64,000 bases of DNA from Luteipulveratus halotolerans (GCF_001247745.1 NZ_LAIR01000002.1:2976001-3040000), one strand, 5' to 3'; shown: positions 39,777 through 49,907, counted from the first letter of the stretch. The notes: generated from the letters alone by a model not told the origin. Numbers and translations are program-made.

Positions 39777-41255
39777 TCAGCGTCGACGGGCCCGACGACG
39801 CTGCACGATCGGCCGGTCGAAACGGGCCGACATGACGTCGCCGAGCACGACTCCGGTGCTGATGGCGAGCGCCACGGCAGCGGCTCCGACCAGCGACGCG
39901 ACACCGGTGCCGGGGTCGGCCACACCTTCGGCGCCGACCGCACTGCCGGCGATCGCCTCGTACATGCCTCGGAAGATCCGCAGTCCGGGCAGCAGGGGCG
40001 AGACGGCGGGTACGACGAGCACGAGCGCGGGTGCGCCGAGCCGCAGCGCGAGCATGCGCCCGACGATGCCGACGCCGACCGCGGCGATGGCGACCGCGGT
40101 CGTCGCGCCGACGTCGAGGCCGTGGCTCAGGCCGTAGTTGACCGCCGCGGCGCCCAGACCGAGCCCGGCGGTGGGCAGCAGCATGCGCGGTCGCGAACGC
40201 ATCGTGACCGCACCCGAGAACGCACCGATCGCACCACCGATCAGAGCCAGCGCCAGGCCGGGGTTGGGGTTGGTCAGCTGGTCGAGCTTGAGGGAGTTGG
40301 GACTGCTCAGGTCGAGGTCGAACGCCGAGTCGATGCGCAGGCTGAGCTGCAGCCCGGCAGCCACGCCCACGATGATGCCGGCCGCGGCCAGGACGACTGT
40401 CAGCAAGCGCCCGGCTCCGGTGACCGGATAGCCCGTGACCGCGTCCTCGACCGCCGCCACCATCGTGCGGCTCGGCAGCAGCACCACGATGCCCGCCGCC
40501 ACCGCGACGGCGAACCCGGTGCTCCTCATCTGGTAGTCGTCGGGGAGGTTCTGCGAGAGGTTGTACGCCGCCCACGCGAGCATCGTCGACACCGCACCGC
40601 CCGCAGCCGCGACGTAGAACGCCGGGAGGCCGCGTCGCGCGAGCCACCGGCCGAGCACGTCGATGAGGATCGACGAGATCACCGCGACGACGACGGCGAC
40701 GCGCTGGCCGCCGAGCAGCATCGCGACACCGCCGGCCAGACCGCCGAACCCGAGCATGACCAGCCAGCGCGGGTAGAGCCGCGGTTCACGCTGGATCGCC
40801 TTGAGCTCCTCGAACGCTCGGTCGATGTCGAACTCGGTGCTGACGATGCGGTCGACGAACTGGTGGACGGCGGCGAGGCGGGCGAAGTCACGGGTGGAGG
40901 AGCGCACGACGCGCAGCAGCGTGACCGGCGTACCGGACGACGAGGGGCACTGGACGAGCAGTGACTGGTTGGTGATGTCGACCTCGAGCCGGCGCAGCCC
41001 GGCCGCGGCGGCGACCGCGACGACACTGGCCTCGACGTCACGGGTGCCGGCGCCGCAGCGCAGCAGCAGCTCGCCCACCCGCACGGCCAGGTCGAGGCTC
41101 TTGCGGGTCTCGGCCTCCTCCTCGGGGGCGAGGCTGACCCGCGGGTCGCGGTAGGGCGTCAGCCGCAGCGACTCCGAGATCGGCAGCGGCTCGGTGACGG
41201 GCTCACCGCGCAGCAGCCGCTCACGCGGCCGTCGACGGGGTCGTTCGTCACTCAT
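39777..41255 (-). CDS. thrE: Threonine/serine exporter, ThrE family
   Basis: 492-residue inner-membrane protein of the ThrE (DUF1212/DUF3815) family, which exports threonine and serine in corynebacteria. The soluble N-terminal domain (LRCGAGTRDVEASVVAVAAA, RRLEVDITNQSLLVQCPSSS) is followed by about ten transmembrane helices, including FRGMYEAIAGSAVGAEGVAD before the last pair. It begins three bases after the stop of the protein kinase gene, so the two are almost certainly cotranscribed. Confidence 0.93.
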   Translation of the reverse strand: MSDERPRRRPRERLLRGEPVTEPLPISESLRLTPYRDPRVSLAPEEEAETRKSLDLAVRVGELLLRCGAGTRDVEASVVAVAAAAGLRRLEVDITNQSLLVQCPSSSGTPVTLLRVVRSSTRDFARLAAVHQFVDRIVSTEFDIDRAFEELKAIQREPRLYPRWLVMLGFGGLAGGVAMLLGGQRVAVVVAVISSILIDVLGRWLARRGLPAFYVAAAGGAVSTMLAWAAYNLSQNLPDDYQMRSTGFAVAVAAGIVVLLPSRTMVAAVEDAVTGYPVTGAGRLLTVVLAAAGIIVGVAAGLQLSLRIDSAFDLDLSSPNSLKLDQLTNPNPGLALALIGGAIGAFSGAVTMRSRPRMLLPTAGLGLGAAAVNYGLSHGLDVGATTAVAIAAVGVGIVGRMLALRLGAPALVLVVPAVSPLLPGLRIFRGMYEAIAGSAVGAEGVADPGTGVASLVGAAAVALAISTGVVLGDVMSARFDRPIVQRRRARRR

Positions 41256-41258
41256 GGG

Positions 41259-43289
41259 TCAGCCCTGGGACAGGTCCGGCAGCCAGTCGTTGAACGACCA
41301 GTCGGGCGCACCGGTGAGCGGCCACCAGCCGATCTCACCGCCGCTGCTGACCGACAGCGCCGCGCAGCCGAGGGCGATGACGACGGCGATGCCGACACCG
41401 ATCTGGGTCATCGGCTGCGACGGGAAGGCGCCGCGCACCATGCTGCGCGAACCGCGCCGCATCGAGGTGCCACCCGGACCCCACCACAGCACCCAGGCCA
41501 TCACGAGAGCGCCGACCGCCAGCGGCAGGCCACGGTCGAGGGCAGGGCTGTCGCCGTCGCGCATCGACAGGGCGAGCGCGGTCGTGACCGCGGCACAGCC
41601 TCCGACGAACAGGGGGACGAGCAGGGCGAACAGCGTCGCGAGCGCCGCTCTGAACAGGTGCCAGGGCGAGGAGATCGCGGCCATCAGCCCGTCGGTGCTG
41701 CGGCGTCCGCCTTCGTAGCGGCGCAGCACCATCGCGGTCATCGAGCGGTCGACGAGCCGCGCGGCCAGGCTCCACAGCACGAGCAGCGTGAACCCGAGGA
41801 TCGGCAGGATCGCGCACAGCCCGACGGCGGCCGCGAGCAGGGCGGTGAGGGTCCAGCTGCGCGCCGGCTGCCCGATGCGCGGGTCGGAGCCCGGCGGCTG
41901 CCACTGGCTCGCCGGAGCCGGGCCGGGACCGGGTCCGGCCTGCCACCGCGCCGCCTGGCTCGAGGGCTGCGACGGCTGTACGCCGGTCGGCTGGGCGCCC
42001 GGGTACTGCCCGGTCTGCGGACCTGCGGCGTACGACGCGGGGCGCGCACCGGACGCGGGCGCCGGCGGCGGGGACGACACGGAGTAGGGCGTGGCTGCGG
42101 GCGCGACGGGCAGTACGCCGGTCGGGTCGGGCTGGCGCACCGGCGTCACCTGCGTGGCGTCGGCGCGAGGCGTCTGCTGCGTCTGCGGGTGGGCCGATCG
42201 CTGGTGGATCGGCTCGGTCGCGGGACGGGCGTAGCGGCGGGCCGACTCGTCGTCGGCGACGTGGCCACCGGCGTACGCACCCGCGGCGGCACCTGCTGCG
42301 GCAGCACCGGCGGCACCGACGCCGGCCGCTCCGGCCGCACCACCGGGCGGCGTGACCGGGATGCCGGTCGTGTGGCCGCCGGCGGCGTACTCCTCCATCT
42401 CGGCGAGCACGCGCTCGGCGGTGGGGCGGTGCTCGGGCACCGGCGACAGCGCGCTCTCGAGCAAGGGGCGCAGACGCTCGTCGACACCAGACAGATCGGC
42501 CTGGCCGCGGGTGACACGGTCGAGCACGACCGGCATCGGGCCGCGCCCGAACGGCGCCTGCCCCGACGCCGCGAACGCGAGGGTCGCCGCCCAGCCCCAC
42601 CAGTCGGTCGACTCGGTGACCGGCGCGCCCTCGACGACCTCGGGAGACAGGTAGCCCGGCGTACCCATGACCAGGCCGGTCATCGTGAGCCGGACGTCGT
42701 CGGCGACGTGCGCGATGCCGAAGTCGATGAGCACCGGGTCGTCGCCGACCATCAGCACGTTGCCGGGCTTGAGGTCGCGGTGGACGATGCCCTCGGCGTG
42801 GATCTCGCGCAGCGCGCCGGCGAGCCCGCGGCCGAGCGTGACCAGCTGCTGCGGACCGAGCGGACCGCGCTCCTCGACCACGTCGTCGAGCGGCGGGCCT
42901 GGGACGTAGCGGGTCACGAGGTAGGGGCGGTCACCGTCGACGTCGGCGTCGAGCACCGGCGCGACCGACTCGTGCTGGACCCGCGCGAGCGTGCTGACCT
43001 CACGGCGTAGCCGGTCGCGCGCGTCGGCGTCGTGGGCGATGTGGGTGCGCAGGACCTTGATGGCGACCTCGGTGCCGTGCGCGTCGAGGGCCTTGTGGAC
43101 GACGCCCATGCCGCCCTCGCCGAGCTTGGAGACCAGGCGGTAGGGGCCGAGCGTCTCGTACGCCGGCGGCAGCTCGGTGGTGTGGTCCTCCTGACCGCCG
43201 GGACCGTGCACACCACGCAGCAGGCCACCCCGTGGCAGACGGTGGGCAGCCGTCGCCGGGTCGCCTTCGGAGCGCGGATCAGCGGTCAT
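41259..43289 (-). CDS. Membrane-attached Ser/Thr protein kinase (Hanks type)
   Basis: 676 residues. The kinase domain is at about 50-310: glycine loop LGEGGMGVVHKA, Lys78 in VAIKVL, HRDLKPGN with catalytic Asp172, DFG at 189-191, and the activation segment MTMTGLVMGTPGYLSPEVVE. A disordered Ala/Gly/Pro/Gln linker occupies about 315-500. A C-terminal region with several hydrophobic helices (SWTLTALLAAAVGLCAILPI, LATLFALLVPLFVGGCAAVT, LPLAVGALVMAWVLWWGPGG) anchors it. There are no PASTA repeats, so it is not a PknB muropeptide sensor. An ATG at 43298 three codons upstream is an alternative. It is followed directly by thrE, a possible target or partner. Confidence 0.92.
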   Translation of the reverse strand: MTADPRSEGDPATAAHRLPRGGLLRGVHGPGGQEDHTTELPPAYETLGPYRLVSKLGEGGMGVVHKALDAHGTEVAIKVLRTHIAHDADARDRLRREVSTLARVQHESVAPVLDADVDGDRPYLVTRYVPGPPLDDVVEERGPLGPQQLVTLGRGLAGALREIHAEGIVHRDLKPGNVLMVGDDPVLIDFGIAHVADDVRLTMTGLVMGTPGYLSPEVVEGAPVTESTDWWGWAATLAFAASGQAPFGRGPMPVVLDRVTRGQADLSGVDERLRPLLESALSPVPEHRPTAERVLAEMEEYAAGGHTTGIPVTPPGGAAGAAGVGAAGAAAAGAAAGAYAGGHVADDESARRYARPATEPIHQRSAHPQTQQTPRADATQVTPVRQPDPTGVLPVAPAATPYSVSSPPPAPASGARPASYAAGPQTGQYPGAQPTGVQPSQPSSQAARWQAGPGPGPAPASQWQPPGSDPRIGQPARSWTLTALLAAAVGLCAILPILGFTLLVLWSLAARLVDRSMTAMVLRRYEGGRRSTDGLMAAISSPWHLFRAALATLFALLVPLFVGGCAAVTTALALSMRDGDSPALDRGLPLAVGALVMAWVLWWGPGGTSMRRGSRSMVRGAFPSQPMTQIGVGIAVVIALGCAALSVSSGGEIGWWPLTGAPDWSFNDWLPDLSQG

Positions 43290-43369
43290 GGGCTCCACGG
43301 TATGCGGTCGAGTCTGAACGTCTGCTCAGAGCGCGCCGAGAGCGCCGGCCTTTCGCGTCGCGCCGGCGA

Positions 43370-43804
43370 TCAGCCCTGGATGTACGTCGTCAGCTGGTCG
43401 CGCTCCATCTGCAGCTCGTCGATGCGGTGCTTGACGATGTCGCCGATGCTGACGATGCCGGCGAGCTGTCCGTCGACGAGCACCGGGACGTGCCGGATAC
43501 GCCGATCGGTGACCTCTCGAGCGACCGCTTCGATCTCCTCGTCCGGCGCGCAGGTGTGCACGTCGGCGGTCATGATCTGCGAGACGGGCGTCGCGAAGAA
43601 CCCCTGCCCGGCGCCCTGCAGCGCGCGGACGACGTCACGCTCGCTGACGATCCCCGTCACGACTCCCGCGTCGGGGTCGTCGGACACCACGACAGCGCCG
43701 ATGCGGTGCTCGGCCAGCAGCGCGACGAGGTCCTGGATCGTCGCGTCGCTGCAGATCGTGACGACCGACTGACCCTTGTGGCGGATGACATCACTGATGC
43801 GCAT
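43370..43804 (-). CDS. Two-CBS-domain protein
   Basis: 144 residues made of a tandem CBS pair (Bateman module), which binds adenine nucleotides or SAM-like ligands. The first CBS is VVTICSDATIQDLVALLAEH to GIVSERDVVRALQ; the second is MTADVHTCAPDEEIEAVARE to RIRHVPVLVDGQLAGIVSIG. It resembles mycobacterial hypoxic response protein 1. No enzyme domain is fused. It is monocistronic, lying between the kinase and the divergent otsA gene. Confidence 0.92.
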   Translation of the reverse strand: MRISDVIRHKGQSVVTICSDATIQDLVALLAEHRIGAVVVSDDPDAGVVTGIVSERDVVRALQGAGQGFFATPVSQIMTADVHTCAPDEEIEAVAREVTDRRIRHVPVLVDGQLAGIVSIGDIVKHRIDELQMERDQLTTYIQG

Positions 43805-43925
43805 GTCTGAATGTAACGCCGGTCACACGCCGTCGTCACCGCCCTGACGCGAGCGGTCAGGCGACGCACAGGCCGTCCAGGCCCGCCGGATAGGCTCCGA
43901 AGCACGTGAAGGCGAAGGGGTTGAA

Positions 43926-45341
43926 GTGAGCTCAGCACACACGTACGACTTCGTGATCGCTGCGAACAGGCTGCCCGTCGACCGGGTGGTCACCACCGAC
44001 GGCTCGGTCGAGTGGCAGCGCAGCCCCGGTGGCCTGGTGACCGCGATGGAGTCGGTCATGCGCGGTCGCGACGCCGCATGGGTCGGCTGGTCCGGCCAGG
44101 CCGACGAGGCGCCCGAGCCGTTCAAGGACGACAACCTCCTGCTCGTGCCTGTCGAGCTCAGCGCCGACGAGGTCACCTCCTACTACGAAGGCCAGAGCAA
44201 CGACAGCCTGTGGCCGATCTACCACGACGTGATCGTGCCGGCGACGTTCCGACGCAGCTGGGCGGCGGCGTACGAGAAGGTCAACCGACGCTTCGCCCAA
44301 CGGGTCGCCGACGTCGCCGCCGAGGGCGCGACCGTCTGGATCCACGACTACCAGCTGCAGCTCGTCCCGCGGATGCTGCGCGTGCTGCGGCCGGACGTCC
44401 GCATCGGCTGGTTCAACCACATCCCGTTCCCGCCGGTCGAGCTGTTCGCTCAGCTGCCGGTGCGTCACTCCCTGCTCATGGGCCTGCTCGGGGCCGACTT
44501 CCTGGGCTTCCAGCGGCCGGCCGACGCCGAGAACTTCCTGCGCGCCTGCCGCCGGCTGCTGATGGCCAAGACCAAGGGCGACGTCGTCGAGGTGCCCGAC
44601 AGCGACCGGCGCGTCCGTGCGGCCGCCGTGCCGATCTCGATCGACGCGGCCGACCTGGCAGCCCTCGCCGAGTCCGAGCCGGTCAAGGCCCGCGCCGCCG
44701 AGATCCGCGAACAGCTCGGCAACCCCCGCACGATCCTGCTCGGCGTCGACCGCCTCGACTACACCAAGGGCATCCGCCACCGGCTCAAGGCGTTCGACGA
44801 GCTGCTGCGCGACGGTCGCCTCGACCCGACGGACACGATGCTCGTGCAGGTCGCGTCGCCGAGCCGTGAGCGGGTCGACGCCTACCGCGAGCTGCGCCAC
44901 CAGGTCGAGCGCACCGTCGGCAACATCAACGGCGCCTACTCCCCCATCGGCTCGACGGCCGTCACCTACATGCACCGTTCGTTCCCGCGCGAGGAGATGG
45001 CCGCGCTCTACCGCGCCGCCGACGTCATGCTCGTCACCCCGCTGCGCGACGGCATGAACCTCGTCGCCAAGGAGTACGTCACCTGTCACGACGGCCCGGG
45101 CGCGCTCGTCCTGAGCGAGTTCACCGGGGCCGCCGGCGAGCTCAAGCAGGCGTTCCGGTGCAACCCGCACGACATCGAGGCGCTCAAGAACACCATCCTC
45201 ACCGCCATCGACACACCCGCCGACGAACGGTCACGACGGATGCGCGCGCTGCGCAAGCAGGTCGCCAAGAACGACGTGCAGGCGTGGGCGACCAAGTACC
45301 TCGACGCCCTGCGCCTCGCGCCCGAGAAGCCCACCGCCTGA
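43926..45341 (+). CDS. otsA: Trehalose-6-phosphate synthase (GT20)
   Basis: Transfers glucose from a nucleotide sugar to glucose-6-phosphate to make trehalose-6-phosphate, in the cytosol. 471 residues. Donor and acceptor motifs are visible: RLPVDRVVTTDGSVEWQRSP with the N-terminal GGL loop, VWIHDYQLQLVPRMLR, IGWFNHIPFPPVELFAQLP, LLGVDRLDYTKGIRHRLKAF and ALVLSEFTGAAGELKQAF. A GTG start follows GAAGGGG. otsB follows after 11 bases. Confidence 0.97.
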   Translation: MSSAHTYDFVIAANRLPVDRVVTTDGSVEWQRSPGGLVTAMESVMRGRDAAWVGWSGQADEAPEPFKDDNLLLVPVELSADEVTSYYEGQSNDSLWPIYHDVIVPATFRRSWAAAYEKVNRRFAQRVADVAAEGATVWIHDYQLQLVPRMLRVLRPDVRIGWFNHIPFPPVELFAQLPVRHSLLMGLLGADFLGFQRPADAENFLRACRRLLMAKTKGDVVEVPDSDRRVRAAAVPISIDAADLAALAESEPVKARAAEIREQLGNPRTILLGVDRLDYTKGIRHRLKAFDELLRDGRLDPTDTMLVQVASPSRERVDAYRELRHQVERTVGNINGAYSPIGSTAVTYMHRSFPREEMAALYRAADVMLVTPLRDGMNLVAKEYVTCHDGPGALVLSEFTGAAGELKQAFRCNPHDIEALKNTILTAIDTPADERSRRMRALRKQVAKNDVQAWATKYLDALRLAPEKPTA

Positions 45342-45352
45342 CGGGAGTCGTC

Positions 45353-46129
45353 ATGTCCGCCCTGCCTCCTGCACTCGTCACCGCACTGGACCGACTGGTC
45401 GCACGGTCCAAGGTGGTCATCGCCTCCGACTTCGACGGCGTCCTCGCACCCCTGGTCGACGACCCGATGACCTCGCGCCCCCTGCCCGGCTCCATCGACA
45501 CGCTCGTGTCGCTGGCAGAGCTGCCGGGCGTGACCGCTGCGATCGTGTCGGGGCGCGACCTGGCGACCCTGCGCCTGCTCGCCGAGCTGCCCGATGACTC
45601 ACCCGTCGTCCTGATCGGTTCGCACGGCGCCGAGACCAGCGTCGACCTCGACCTCGGCGACCAGATGGACGACGCCGCTCGGCACAGGCTCGTCGGCGCC
45701 GCCTCCGAGCTGCACGAGATCGCGGCCGGTCACCCCGACGTGCGCATCGAGCACAAGCCCGTCGGCGTCGTCCTGCACACCCGCGGCGTCGAAGCGGCCC
45801 AGGCCGAGTCCGCCACGGCCGCCGCCCTGCGCATCCCCGACTCCGACCCCGGCATCCACGCGATGCGCGGCAAGGACGTCGTCGAGCTGAGCGTCGTCGC
45901 CGTGTCCAAAGGCGTTGCGCTGCAAGCCCTTTCATCGATCACGGCCAGCGAAGCCACGCTCTACCTCGGCGACGACGTCACCGATGAGAAGGCCTTCGCG
46001 GTGCTCCAGCACCACAGCCATGTGACGGTCAAGGTCGGCGAGGGCCCGACCGCCGCCCAGCACCGCGTGGGCGACCCGGCGCAGGCCGTCGCCGTGCTGC
46101 GCGAGGTGCTCGAACGGCGTACCCGCTGA
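45353..46129 (+). CDS. otsB: Trehalose-6-phosphate phosphatase (HAD superfamily)
   Basis: 258 residues. The HAD nucleophile motif is ASDFDGVLAPLVDDP, motif II is AAIVSGRDLATL, the cap region is GSHGAETSVDLDLGDQM, and the metal motif is LYLGDDVTDEKAFAVL. It dephosphorylates the OtsA product to trehalose, an osmo- and stress-protectant. It ends seven bases before the convergent LacI gene. Confidence 0.96.
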   Translation: MSALPPALVTALDRLVARSKVVIASDFDGVLAPLVDDPMTSRPLPGSIDTLVSLAELPGVTAAIVSGRDLATLRLLAELPDDSPVVLIGSHGAETSVDLDLGDQMDDAARHRLVGAASELHEIAAGHPDVRIEHKPVGVVLHTRGVEAAQAESATAAALRIPDSDPGIHAMRGKDVVELSVVAVSKGVALQALSSITASEATLYLGDDVTDEKAFAVLQHHSHVTVKVGEGPTAAQHRVGDPAQAVAVLREVLERRTR

Positions 46130-46136
46130 GCGACGG

Positions 46137-47147
46137 TCAGGTGCGTACGCGAGTGGTCGAGGCGCGTACGACGAGCTCAGGTGCGTACAACGCGTCACCT
46201 CTGGGCTGGGGCCGGCCGCCGATCTCGTCGACCAGCGCGCGCACGGCCGCCTCGCACATCGCGCCGACGTCCTGACGCACGGTCGTCAGCGGCGGGTCGG
46301 TGTAGCCCGAGATGAGCGCCCCGTCGTAGCCCACGACCGAGACGTCCTCCGGCACCCGCAGACCGGCCTGACGGACGGCGCGCACGACGCCGAGCGCCAT
46401 GAGGTCCGAGCCGCAGACGATCGCCGTCGCGCCTCTGTCGAGCAGCGTCCGGGCCGCGAGGACACCGCCCTCGACGCTGAACCACGTCTCGGCCACGAGC
46501 TCGCTCGGATCGTCGACGCCGACCCGCTCGCGCATGATCCGGTCGAACGCCTCGACCTTGCGCACCACCGGCACGTAACGGTGCTGGCCGGTGGCCAGGC
46601 CGATCCGCTCGTGACCGAGCGAGACCAGGTGCGAGACGGCCAGGTCGACCGCGGCCGCCTCGTCGTTGGACAGCGACGGAGCGTCGATCTCGTCGCGGTG
46701 CCCGTTGACCAAGACCATCGGCAGCCCCCGGCTGCGCAGGGCCAGGTAGCGCTCGACGCCCACGTCGAGGTTGGCGTGCTGACCGCTCACGAAGATCACG
46801 CCGGCGACACCACGGGCGAGCAGCATGCCGAGGTAGTCGTCCTCGTGAACCCCGCCGGGCGCCTGGGTGCACAGCACCGCGGTGTAGCCGGAGCTCGCCA
46901 GGCTGGTCTGGATGGTCTGCGCGAAGACCGGGAAGATCGGGTTGGTCAGCTCCGGCACGATGAGGCCGACCATGCCGACCATCTGACGCTGCAGCGCGCT
47001 CGGCCGGTCGTAGCCGAGCACGTCGACCGAGGTGAGCACCGCCTCGCGCGTCGCCTGCGCGACACCCGGTCGGTCGTTGAGGACCCGGCTCACGGTCGCC
47101 TCGCTGACGCCGGCGTGCGCGGCCACCTCCGACAGCCGCATCCCCAT
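46137..47147 (-). CDS. LacI-family regulator of the maltose operon (MalR-like)
   Basis: 336 residues. The helix-turn-helix and hinge are MRLSEVAAHAGVSEATVSRV and ATREAVLTSVDVLGYDRPSA; the periplasmic-binding-like effector domain runs VGMVGLIVPELTNPIFPVFA to VSVVGYDGALISGYTDPPLT. It is the last gene of the malEFG-GH13 run, starting at TGATG overlap with the GH13 stop, so it is cotranscribed with the operon it probably represses. Candidate operators lie between malE and malK. Ligand likely a maltodextrin, by context. Confidence 0.93.
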   Translation of the reverse strand: MGMRLSEVAAHAGVSEATVSRVLNDRPGVAQATREAVLTSVDVLGYDRPSALQRQMVGMVGLIVPELTNPIFPVFAQTIQTSLASSGYTAVLCTQAPGGVHEDDYLGMLLARGVAGVIFVSGQHANLDVGVERYLALRSRGLPMVLVNGHRDEIDAPSLSNDEAAAVDLAVSHLVSLGHERIGLATGQHRYVPVVRKVEAFDRIMRERVGVDDPSELVAETWFSVEGGVLAARTLLDRGATAIVCGSDLMALGVVRAVRQAGLRVPEDVSVVGYDGALISGYTDPPLTTVRQDVGAMCEAAVRALVDEIGGRPQPRGDALYAPELVVRASTTRVRT

Positions 47148-49000
47148 CAGCTCACCCCGTCCTCGCCCCAGACCCAGATCGACACCTGTGGTCCGTCCGC
47201 AGCCATGATCACGTCAGAACCGTGACGCCGCAACGTCGTTCCGAGCACAGTGCGTGCGCGTGAGACGTCGGGCAGATGGTGCACCGGAGCGGTGACCGAG
47301 GCGGCCGCGCGCGTACACATCACGAGAACCGTCTGGCCGTCGAGCTCACGCAGGAACACCAGCGCGTCGTCGTCGGTGGCCACCCAGCGCATCCCTCCGC
47401 GGCTCAGGGCCGCGAGCTCGCGACGTGCGGCGATCAGCCTGCGGAAGGACTCGAATATCTCGTGGTCCCAACGAGACTCGTCCCACGGCATCGGGCGGCG
47501 CCCGTCCTCGCCGAACGTCCCTTCCATGCCGATCTCGTCGCCGTAGGTGATCATCGGGATGCCCGGCAGCGCCAGGAGCACACCGGCTGCGACGACGACG
47601 TACGCCGCGTCGTCGCCCACCAGCGTGCGCACTCGCGTCGTGTCGTGCGAGCCCACGAGCGTGAAGCTGTGCACGCGCGTACGCCACGGCACGATCGCCC
47701 CGAACTCGTCGATGGTCGCCGCCACAGCGTCACCGCCGAGGCGCGGCACGATGACCGGGGCACCGAGGAACTTCGGCGCAGAACCCTTGTCGCGCAACCA
47801 GGTCCACACCGGGCGGGTGAAACCCGAGTAGTTCATGACGCCGTGCCAGCCGTCACCGCGGGCGTCCTGGCTGTGGTCGTGGGTGTGCTCGCCGATGAGG
47901 AGGGCGTCGGGTCGCTCGTCGACCACCGTGGCCCGCATGTGGCGGGCGACGTCGTGGTTGACGTCCTGCGCTCCCCAGCGGCCGGTCATGTTGGCGACGT
48001 CGACCCGCCAACCGTCGAGCGCGTCGTCACCGGCCTCGGGGCGCAGCCACCGGCGTACGCCGCTGGTCGGGTCGTCGAAGAGCGCGCGCCGCAGACCCGG
48101 GTCGCTGTGGTCGAGCTTGGGCAGCGAGGGCACCCCGAGCCACGAGACGTAGTCGCCGCTCTCGTCGTAGAGGTAGTAGTCCCGTTGCGGCGCCTGCGGA
48201 TCGGCCTGCGCAGCGACGAACCACTCGTGGGTGTCGCCTGTGTGGTTGGTCGTGAGGTCGCCGAGCAGTCGCAGGTCGCGCCGGTGGCACTCCGCAGCGA
48301 GCTCACGCAGCGCACGGTCGCCGCCGAGCAGCGGGTCGACCTGCTCGAACGACGACGCGTCGTAGCGGTGGTTGGACGCGCTCGGGAAGAACGGCGTGAG
48401 ATAGAGCGTCGTCACCCCGAGCCGCTCCAGGTGGTCGAGGTGCTCACGGACGCCGTCGAGGTCACCGCCGTAGAGCTGGGTCGCGACGGTCGGCTCCTCG
48501 ATGGCGACGGGGTCGTCCCACTCGGCGGGCACCGCCCACCCGGGTGCCTCGTCGGCGACCGGACCGCGGGCACTCGACCGGGCGAACCGGTCCGGGAACA
48601 CCTGGTAGACAACGGAGTCCAGCGCCCAGGCGGGCGGGGCGTCGTAGGCCACCAGCCGGAAGTCGGCCGCGTCGGGCACATCGCGCTCGTGCAGCCCGGA
48701 GCCGTTGAGCCACGCATAGCCCGTCGGCCCGCCCTCGAGGACGAACCGGTACGACGTCACCGGGTTGTGGCAGACGACCTCGCCCTCCCACCACGACTCG
48801 CGCTCGTCGCTGGAAACCTGTGCCAGCGAACGGAACTCAGGCTCTGCGTCGGTGACCTGGCGGACGTGGAGCGCGCGAACGGCGTACTCGTGCGGGACGC
48901 GTACGCGGACGCGGACCCGCTCGTCGAGCGCCGGCGCGGACGTGGAGACGTACAGCGGCGACCCGTCGTGGTGTGGCAGGCCGAGACGATGACCGCTCAC
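47147..49000 (-). CDS. GH13 alpha-glucan hydrolase, cytoplasmic (maltodextrin-processing)
   Basis: 617 residues, no signal peptide. An N-terminal beta domain of about 130 residues precedes the barrel start (WALDSVVYQVFPDRFARSSA). Region I is LLGDLTTNHTGDTH, region II (nucleophile) DGWRVDVANMTG, region III (acid/base) LIGEHTHDHS, region IV LVGSHDTTRV. MPWDESRWDHEIFESFRRLI follows. The layout resembles neopullulanase/cyclomaltodextrinase-type enzymes that cut imported maltodextrins. Region IV reads SHD rather than the common NHD. The GTG start overlaps the malG stop by four bases. Confidence 0.93.
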   Translation of the reverse strand: MSGHRLGLPHHDGSPLYVSTSAPALDERVRVRVRVPHEYAVRALHVRQVTDAEPEFRSLAQVSSDERESWWEGEVVCHNPVTSYRFVLEGGPTGYAWLNGSGLHERDVPDAADFRLVAYDAPPAWALDSVVYQVFPDRFARSSARGPVADEAPGWAVPAEWDDPVAIEEPTVATQLYGGDLDGVREHLDHLERLGVTTLYLTPFFPSASNHRYDASSFEQVDPLLGGDRALRELAAECHRRDLRLLGDLTTNHTGDTHEWFVAAQADPQAPQRDYYLYDESGDYVSWLGVPSLPKLDHSDPGLRRALFDDPTSGVRRWLRPEAGDDALDGWRVDVANMTGRWGAQDVNHDVARHMRATVVDERPDALLIGEHTHDHSQDARGDGWHGVMNYSGFTRPVWTWLRDKGSAPKFLGAPVIVPRLGGDAVAATIDEFGAIVPWRTRVHSFTLVGSHDTTRVRTLVGDDAAYVVVAAGVLLALPGIPMITYGDEIGMEGTFGEDGRRPMPWDESRWDHEIFESFRRLIAARRELAALSRGGMRWVATDDDALVFLRELDGQTVLVMCTRAAASVTAPVHHLPDVSRARTVLGTTLRRHGSDVIMAADGPQVSIWVWGEDGVS

Positions 49001-49907
49001 TTCACCGACCCGCTCGTCGCGCCGCTGATGAGCTGCTTCTGGAACGCGAGGTAGAGCAGGACCGTCGGCACCGACCCGAGCAGCGCACCGGCCGCGAACT
49101 GGCCGTAGAGGCGGTTGGCCTCGTTGCCGTAGTTCATGCCGTAGAGCCCGACCGCGAGGGTCTGCTGGTCACTGTCGACCAGGAAGATGCTCGCGAGCAT
49201 GAACTCACCGAACAGCCCGACGAACGCGAGCATGAACACCGTGACCAGGATCGGCATCACCAGCCGCAGCGTCATCGTGAAGAAGATGCGCGCGTGCGAG
49301 GCACCGTCGACCAGGGCGGCCTCGTCGAGCTCGCGCGGGACGGTGTCGAAGTAGCCCTTGAGCAGCCAGATGTTGGAGCCCATCGCGCCGCCGAGGTAGG
49401 CGAGCATCAGGCCCATCGTGGTGTTGAGCCCGAACGGCGGGAGCACGTCACCGATGTGCGAGAAGGTCAGGTAGAGCGCGACGACGGCGAGCAGTCCCGG
49501 GAACAGCTGCAGCAGCAGGAGCGCGAGCAGACCAGGGCGGCGACCGCGAAAACGCAGGCGCGAGAACGCGTACGCCGCACACGCGCCGATGAACACCGTC
49601 GCCAGTGCGCCGCCGCCGGCGATGATGAGCGAGTTCTTGTACCAGGTCGTGAAGGGCCGCGACTCGTCGTTGAAGAGCCGGTCGAAGTTGTAGCCCGAGA
49701 ACGACGTCGGCATCAGCTCGGTGGTCGACAGCGAACCGGTCTTGTTGAGCGCGGCCGACAGCAGGAACAGCACCGGGAACAGCGCCCACACGAGCACGAT
49801 CACTCCGAGCAGGTGCCGCCACCAGGTGCGACCCGACCCGCGCGGCGGCTCACGGTCGACGACCTCGTCGGGCACCGCGACGGCGGTGGTCTGCGAGATG
49901 GCAGCCA

